The notes below the pieces were generated by a model, which was given only the letters and a program-made list of their open reading frames with translations, was not told the DNA's origin and ran no database searches. Positions 6,061-6,562 of a DNA stretch of 6,562 nucleotides are shown here, piece after piece; the first letter of the stretch is position 1, and the number at the start of each line of letters is the position of its first letter. Source of the stretch: JAKVAV01 sp047633195 (GTDB taxonomy: Bacteria > Bacteroidota > Bacteroidia > Flavobacteriales_D > Cryomorphaceae); the NCBI GenBank assembly GCA_047633195.1, contig JBLIEU010000088.1, positions 1 through 6,562 of the forward strand. The letters are read 5' to 3'. The position numbers and the translations under genes are program-made.

Positions 6061-6308
6061 AAACCGAGAAGATCATCAATCTCTTGGGCAGCGGAAACAG
6101 TTAGAGTATCACCCTTTTTAATTTCTTCGATACTCTGTTTGATGCGATCGATCATCTCAGCATTGAAATACATATCATCCTCGCCTACAGGAGTAAGAAC
6201 ATAAGCTTTATCCTTACCTCTTTGAACAATAATTTGCTCACCCTTATCGGCACGATCAAAGTATTCCTTTTGATTCTGCCTAAATTCCCGACTACTTATC
6301 ACTAGCAT
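6057..6308 (-). CDS. yefM: Type II antitoxin, Phd/YefM family
   Basis: This 83-residue protein should bind and neutralise the YoeB-type toxin encoded next to it and repress their shared operon. Its N-terminal half has the Phd/YefM DNA-binding and dimer fold signature: ISSREFRQNQKEYFDRA (4-20), GEQIIVQRGKDKAYVLTP (23-40). The C-terminal half is acidic and helical (EDDMYFN, MIDRIKQSIEEIKKGD, AQEIDDLLGL), as expected for the segment that becomes ordered when it wraps the toxin. The frame is open further upstream to an ATG at 6383, but that extra 25 residues do not look like the family and would cross the operator palindrome, so I start at 6308. No Shine-Dalgarno sequence is seen. The symbol is by family resemblance; Phd and YefM subgroups are not separated here. 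Confidence 0.93.
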   Translation of the reverse strand: MLVISSREFRQNQKEYFDRADKGEQIIVQRGKDKAYVLTPVGEDDMYFNAEMIDRIKQSIEEIKKGDTLTVSAAQEIDDLLGL

Positions 6309-6324
6309 AATAGCGTGTATTTCG

Positions 6325-6341
6325 TGTACCAGTTTGGTACA
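6325..6341. promoter_or_regulatory. Probable toxin-antitoxin operator palindrome
   Basis: TGTACCA and TGGTACA are perfect 7-base arms around the spacer GTT. The site ends 16 bases before the antitoxin ATG. The known E. coli yefM-yoeB operator is built from palindromes with a TGTACA core, and both arms here contain the closely similar TGTACC/GGTACA. Phd/YefM proteins bind as dimers to such sites, with the toxin as co-repressor. CGTGTA is also repeated directly at 6314-6319 and 6323-6328. A clear Bacteroidota promoter was not found here; TTACTTTG (minus strand, 6354-6347) is a one-mismatch -7 candidate that would place the operator right at the transcription start. Confidence 0.6.
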
Positions 6342-6413
6342 ATATACAAAGTAAATACCTCGAAATTTGGCTTTGGTTGACACTCGGACTAACCTAAAAT
6401 CAAAAGAATCGAT

Positions 6414-6562
6414 TTAAAGAACCTTAAACTCTGTCCTTCTGTTTTTGGCTTTTCCTTCTTCCGTATCATTGGAAGATATAGGCTTTGAGTCACCGTATCC
6501 CATTGCTTCAAGACGGCTGGCGTCGATACTTTGACGTTCCACTAGGTGTTTTTTAACGGCAT
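6414..6562 (-). CDS. OmpA-family protein, C-terminal fragment (5' end missing)
   Basis: Read on the minus strand from the window edge, an open frame gives 48 residues before the TAA at 6414-6416; the gene begins beyond 6562. The residues carry the end of an OmpA-like peptidoglycan-binding domain: AVKKHLVE, then SRLEAMGYGDSKPISSNDTE and GKAKNRRTEFKVL. The GYG-x-S-K-P-I, N-D-T-x-x-G and NRRTEF signatures are diagnostic for the last third of this domain, and the protein ends two residues after TEFK, as is common in Bacteroidota members. Such proteins anchor the outer membrane to peptidoglycan. What precedes the domain (beta-barrel, TPR/PD40 repeats or another module) cannot be seen. It lies 105 bases upstream of the toxin-antitoxin operon on the same strand, and I see no convincing terminator between them, so read-through into the operon is possible. 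Confidence 0.93.
   Translation of the reverse strand, partial: AVKKHLVERQSIDASRLEAMGYGDSKPISSNDTEEGKAKNRRTEFKVL

Noticed and set aside
6309..6383. N-terminal extension of the antitoxin to an ATG at 6383
   Set aside because: The added residues do not fit the Phd/YefM N-terminus and the extension would cover the operator palindrome.
6384..6413. Possible terminator after the OmpA-family gene
   Set aside because: AAATC/GATTT-type pairing is too short and there is no uninterrupted T-run following it.
1..6562. tRNA, rRNA, CRISPR array, insertion sequence or integrase
   Set aside because: No cloverleaf-like segment, regularly spaced direct repeats, transposase or recombinase motif was seen on either strand.

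Overview
The window most likely comes from a chromosome of a Bacteroidota bacterium, probably from the Flavobacteriia/Cytophagia side. Four things point there: a RecA of Bacteroidota character, the absence of Shine-Dalgarno sequences before nearly every start, promoter-like TAnnTTTG boxes placed only a few bases before start codons, and a lipoprotein and an OmpA-domain protein typical of that envelope. Base composition looks moderate and even. No tRNA, rRNA, CRISPR array, insertion sequence or phage gene was seen.

Layout, left to right. (1) The window opens inside a plus-strand gene for an NHLRC2-like beta-propeller protein that ends at 1026; its N-terminal part, where a thioredoxin-like domain would sit, lies outside. 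(2) A 181-base convergent gap follows. (3) A minus-strand block reads right to left: bcp (peroxiredoxin) then recA, 11 bases apart and closed by a perfect 32-base palindromic terminator, then a separate gene for an eight-repeat TPR lipoprotein. (4) A 128-base divergent region separates bcp from rarA (AAA+ replication-fork maintenance ATPase) on the plus strand. (5) The 3' end of rarA overlaps by 4 bases the end of a minus-strand gene for a small four-helix membrane protein of unknown family, which has the best Bacteroidota promoter in the window. (6) A complete type II toxin-antitoxin operon of Phd/YefM-Txe/YoeB type lies on the minus strand, with a perfect 7+3+7 palindrome upstream of the antitoxin that resembles the known YefM-YoeB operator. 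(7) The window ends in the C-terminal 48 residues of an OmpA-domain protein (minus strand, 6414-6562), a gene fragment that is easy to miss.

Functionally the centre is a housekeeping neighbourhood for genome maintenance and oxidative stress: RecA and RarA act on stalled or broken replication forks, and Bcp removes hydroperoxides. The toxin-antitoxin pair is the only clearly accessory element. I found no convincing evidence of a previously undescribed multi-gene system. The items most worth checking are the toxin-antitoxin operator, the start-codon-abutting promoters (probably leaderless or near-leaderless mRNAs), the unassigned membrane protein and the bacterial NHLRC2-like protein.
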